Below, piece by piece: positions 61,046 to 64,000 of a DNA stretch of 64,000 bases. The notes under the pieces are model-generated. The model did not search any database. It was given only the letters and a program-made list of their open reading frames with translations, and was not told where the DNA came from. A program made the position numbers and the translations under genes. How positions within the stretch are numbered: the stretch's first letter is position 1; each line of letters opens with the position of its first letter. The stretch covers positions 69,931 to 133,930 of the forward strand of contig CAJNOL010000118.1 in assembly GCA_905250125.1 (NCBI GenBank), in the 5' to 3' direction. This DNA comes from Rotaria sordida (Eukaryota > Rotifera > Eurotatoria > Philodinida > Philodinidae).

Positions 61046-62949
61046 TTGAAATAAATTTTTATTTTATTTTTTTTATTAATCAATCTATAATATAAAATGA
61101 TTCTAATAATTAATTTGAAATTGTTACATATATAGTTCAAGGTTGTGAAAGAGAAAGAAAAAAAAGAAAGAAAAATAGAATAGTGATAATCATCATTGAA
61201 GTAACTTGAAAGACATTTTCTTCTACTAGAAAGAAAGAAACATCATTGTTGAAACATTTAACGACAGAAAAGTACAAATACTTCAGATAAATGGGAAAGA
61301 AAAAGTATGAACAAAAAATAAAAATTATGAATAATGTGAACACAAAATAGAGAACGAAGTGAATATATTTCTCTTCCTTTTTTTTATTATAAACGCAAGC
61401 AAAAAAAAAACAGAACACGTGAATATCAAATTATAGAGCTATATATGCAAATGTATTTCATACAGCTTATAAAAATGTAATAAATGATTAATACATGCTG
61501 CCTATAAAGAGTATGAAAGTAAAATAAAGATCAGAGACCTTAGGTACACAATATTCGTATTAAAGGATAGAAAAGAATGAATAACCTCGAGATTTTTTTC
61601 ATTTCATACTCTATACTGTCTTCTCTTATTTTTATAACATTCAATGCAATCAGAATAACTTACTAATGGTTGACATAATTTCTATTATTTTCATATAAAA
61701 TTCTTCCAAACGAACTGTTATGCTTAGTAGTTATATCCGTTAATATAAAATGAATATATATTTTCTTACTACTTGTTAGTCAATGTCATTGAATAGTTTC
61801 AATATATAAAAAAAAAAAAAAGATAGCAGCTTTGCGTGTGAATATGAAGAATAGAAGAAAAAAGAATGAATCATTTTTTTTTTATAATGGTATTTATTCA
61901 TGTCTGCTTTTGTAAAGGTTCCTTGGTTTTTTTTTCTCAAGATTTATTTTGTACAAACACTTATAAATCATACAAAACTAAAGTTTATTTAAAATTCTAA
62001 GAAAAAGTAAAGAATAAATTTTAAAATTTTTCTTTTCTATTGTTTTTTTATCAAAGTTAAAAGTAAATCTATACAATAAAAAGTTTTTTTAGTCAATATT
62101 TGATTTTAGTGTATAAATTATTTTATCTTAATTGATGTTTTTTTTTTTTTTTACTTTGAAATTTTACGCAGACTAATTTATTCAATGAATTTATTTATAA
62201 AATTGAACTCTTTTTTTTTTTAATAAAGAAAACAATTCTATATAAGGTATAACTGAACAAACACAAGATAGAATCATCGATGATCAATATAGATATATAT
62301 TTTCATTATATTTTATAGTCATTTAGATTATCAATTAATCCGACTTATCTATTCAATATAACGTACTTTTTTTTTTTTTTGTAAACAATGAGTAAATATT
62401 GTTTCAATTATGTCTTGCTATTTTTCGTTCCTTGAATGTGTATCAATAACAGGAAAATAAAACATTTAGATCAAAATATGGTAATATTTTGATTTATTTA
62501 AATAATATCAAGGTGAATTACATAGTTCGCATTCTTCTGTTTTTTTGAATAGAAAAAATTGACATGAAAACTAAAAATAAAATTTCTTTCTCATATTAAT
62601 AATTCTGACATCTATTATTTTCATTAATTTTAACTTTTATTAATATTTCTAAAGTAAGTTACATATAATCAATATTTGTTCATCTTGATCCTAGAACAGT
62701 GTCTTGTTTTATAAATATAAATTTTCTTTTGTGTTAACATGCAAATGGTAAATTATATAAATGATAAACTAGGGAATAAGCAATAAAACATATACCAACA
62801 GAACGAAAGAAAGAAAAGAGAAAAAAAAAAGACAGAAGAATAACAATGTTATATTCATATAAATATAAGAAAAACAAACAAAAAAAAGAACATTAATAGT
62901 TTTTACATGCCAGTTCTTTTTCTTTTTTTCCTAACTAACATTCGCTAAC
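61046..62949. other. intergenic, promoter side of two divergent genes
   Basis: The methyltransferase-like gene leaves to the left and the GNAT gene to the right. The sequence has many homopolymer A/T runs (for example T12-T15 near 62138). No exon was recognised; the minus-strand frame at 61137-61418 is low-complexity. Confidence 0.5.
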
Positions 62950-63627
62950 ATGACTAAAAACGAGTATACGTATGAAATTATCGACAATGAAACAGATGCA
63001 CGTTATTGTGCACAACTTATTGCTGAAGAATTTTCTGCACACAATCCTATAACATATTTCGAACAAATAACACCAACATATTTTTTTCATGAATCTTCAT
63101 GGCCATTAATGAAAGATATGTTTCCTGAACATTTATCATTTCTTGTACGATATCGTTCTACAGGTGAAATTATTGGAGCTTTAATTGCCGGTGATTTATA
63201 TTTACAACATGAAAAACAACAATTAAATGATATTTCAAATATGTTACATAGTATTCCTATTGATAATTTACTTGAAGAAATGGATAATTTATTTGTATCA
63301 CGTGATTTTAGACAAGAATTAAAATCTAATATGGTTTTACATATACAAATGTTAGCAATTCGTATACAACATTCAGGTGAAGGTATAGGAAATCAAATGA
63401 TCAAAGCAGTATGTGATAATGCACGTAATAAAAAAGGATTTCAATATGTACTTGCTCAAGTAACAAATGATGCTACACGACATATATTTTTAAATAAAAT
63501 GGGCGGAAAAGAAGTAACAATTATTGATCCAACAACATGGATTTGGAAAAAAAAAGATGATGAATTCATATGTCCATATAAAGATTATAAAGGTGGTTTA
63601 ATACCAAATATTCTTATTAAATTATAA
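62950..63627 (+). CDS. GNAT-family N-acetyltransferase
   Basis: An intronless protein of 225 residues starting MTKNEYTYEI. The acetyl-CoA-binding core is at residues about 130-185. A hydrophobic strand (VLHIQMLAI) precedes the loop QHSGEGIGNQMI (Q140 to I149, the family's Q/R-x-x-G-x-G/A motif A with a conserved helix after it). Then comes a strand GFQYVLAQVT, then NDATRHIFLNKMGGKEV, the typical motif B region where a residue stacks near CoA. The N-terminal half supplies the substrate side and is not diagnostic. A small-molecule amine or protein acetyltransferase cannot be told apart. A region of A/T runs and an in-frame stop precede the start, so the first Met is well supported. Confidence 0.82.
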   Translation: MTKNEYTYEIIDNETDARYCAQLIAEEFSAHNPITYFEQITPTYFFHESSWPLMKDMFPEHLSFLVRYRSTGEIIGALIAGDLYLQHEKQQLNDISNMLHSIPIDNLLEEMDNLFVSRDFRQELKSNMVLHIQMLAIRIQHSGEGIGNQMIKAVCDNARNKKGFQYVLAQVTNDATRHIFLNKMGGKEVTIIDPTTWIWKKKDDEFICPYKDYKGGLIPNILIKL

Positions 63628-64000
63628 ATAGATAAGAATAAAAACGAATTAGTCAAAACTTTTTTTTTTTTTTTCGTGCTTTTAAATGCATTATTTTTCA
63701 TATTATTAGAAATGCTAGTTTAATAAAGGAAAAAGAGATGAAAAATGATTTTGTGTGATTGAAAGAGGAAATCGATATCCATTGAGAGGAATAGATGTCT
63801 ATCATTAATAATGAAAATTAATATGTTTTATCATAGATAGCTTTCATAGATTGCAAACAATTAGTCATTCAATATTTGCATATGTTTTATCGTTATTTAT
63901 GTTTACGATAGTAAACATTTCTTTCGTTTGCACATATTATTCTAAAGATATTCATGAAAAACAGTTGATAAAATTTCTTTTATTTCTTTTATCAATATTC
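63628..64000. other. window end, nothing recognised
   Basis: 3' flank of the acetyltransferase gene. A T14 run lies near 63661, and an AATAAA-like element occurs near 63722. No further exon. Confidence 0.4.

Noticed and set aside
61137-61418. Minus-strand 93-codon frame rich in Phe
   Set aside because: It arises from a run of poly-A/poly-T sequence and has no start context, splice site or conserved pattern.
1-64000. CRISPR array, operon or other bacterial-type system
   Set aside because: No regularly spaced repeats and no bacterial gene layout. Spliced genes with short GT-AG introns show that this is eukaryotic nuclear DNA.

Overview
The window is a 64 kb piece of a very AT-rich eukaryotic nuclear genome. 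Genes are small, and most introns are only about 50-75 bp with plain GT...AG ends. The best overall fit is a bdelloid rotifer, probably an AT-rich lineage such as Rotaria. This is inferred from gene content: a mono-ADP-ribosyltransferase (ART), a decayed relative of the bdelloid-type ART-TPR proteins, a RING-less B-box/SPRY-like protein, a BIR-BIR-RING protein, an M28 peptidase remnant, and short TGTGGG-like tracts resembling the telomere repeat reported for bdelloids. No sequence search could be run.

Layout, left to right. At 2.1-3.1 kb is a B-box/coiled-coil/SPRY-like gene (minus). At 5.9-8.3 kb are two tandem secreted peptides with an identical eight-cysteine spacing (plus). At 9.4-10.3 kb is a broken M28 aminopeptidase. 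At 12.1-13.3 kb is an IAP-type BIR-BIR-RING protein (minus). At 15.3-16.0 kb is a nested inverted repeat. From 16.98 to 24.97 kb runs a 24-exon VPS13-type lipid-transfer gene that stops after about 865 codons, far short of the family's usual 3,000 or more, with one frame break at an A-run and a possible decayed exon beyond it. At 29.2-30.1 kb is an intact intronless ART. From 30.3 to 33.6 kb is an island of non-autonomous fold-back elements. At 34.3-34.9 kb is an ART-TPR pseudogene.

In the right half, 35.3-35.6 kb holds a two-exon 82-residue gene that is easy to miss because each exon is short. A YciI-like gene lies at 40.1 kb (plus). Two 155-residue secreted paralogues (minus) lie at 41.4-44.3 kb, each with its signal peptide split by an intron at an equivalent place. 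A 45.9-46.3 kb segment looks like a decayed coding fragment. An 11-exon gene of 580 codons occupies 46.7-50.9 kb (minus). A 3-exon gene of 422 codons (53.1-56.8 kb, plus) carries a 965-bp fold-back repeat in its large intron. A membrane-anchored methyltransferase-like gene (58.4-61.0 kb, minus) carries a nearly perfect 266-bp palindromic Tc1/mariner-type MITE in its intron. A GNAT acetyltransferase ends the window.

This is not an operon-like system; neighbours are mostly unrelated. The recurring themes are tandem duplication of small secreted proteins, ART gene birth and decay, and palindromic MITEs that account for the only unusually long introns in two of the genes. Exon structures were derived by hand from splice dinucleotides and reading-frame phase. 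Each gene reported as intact keeps one open frame across all its junctions.
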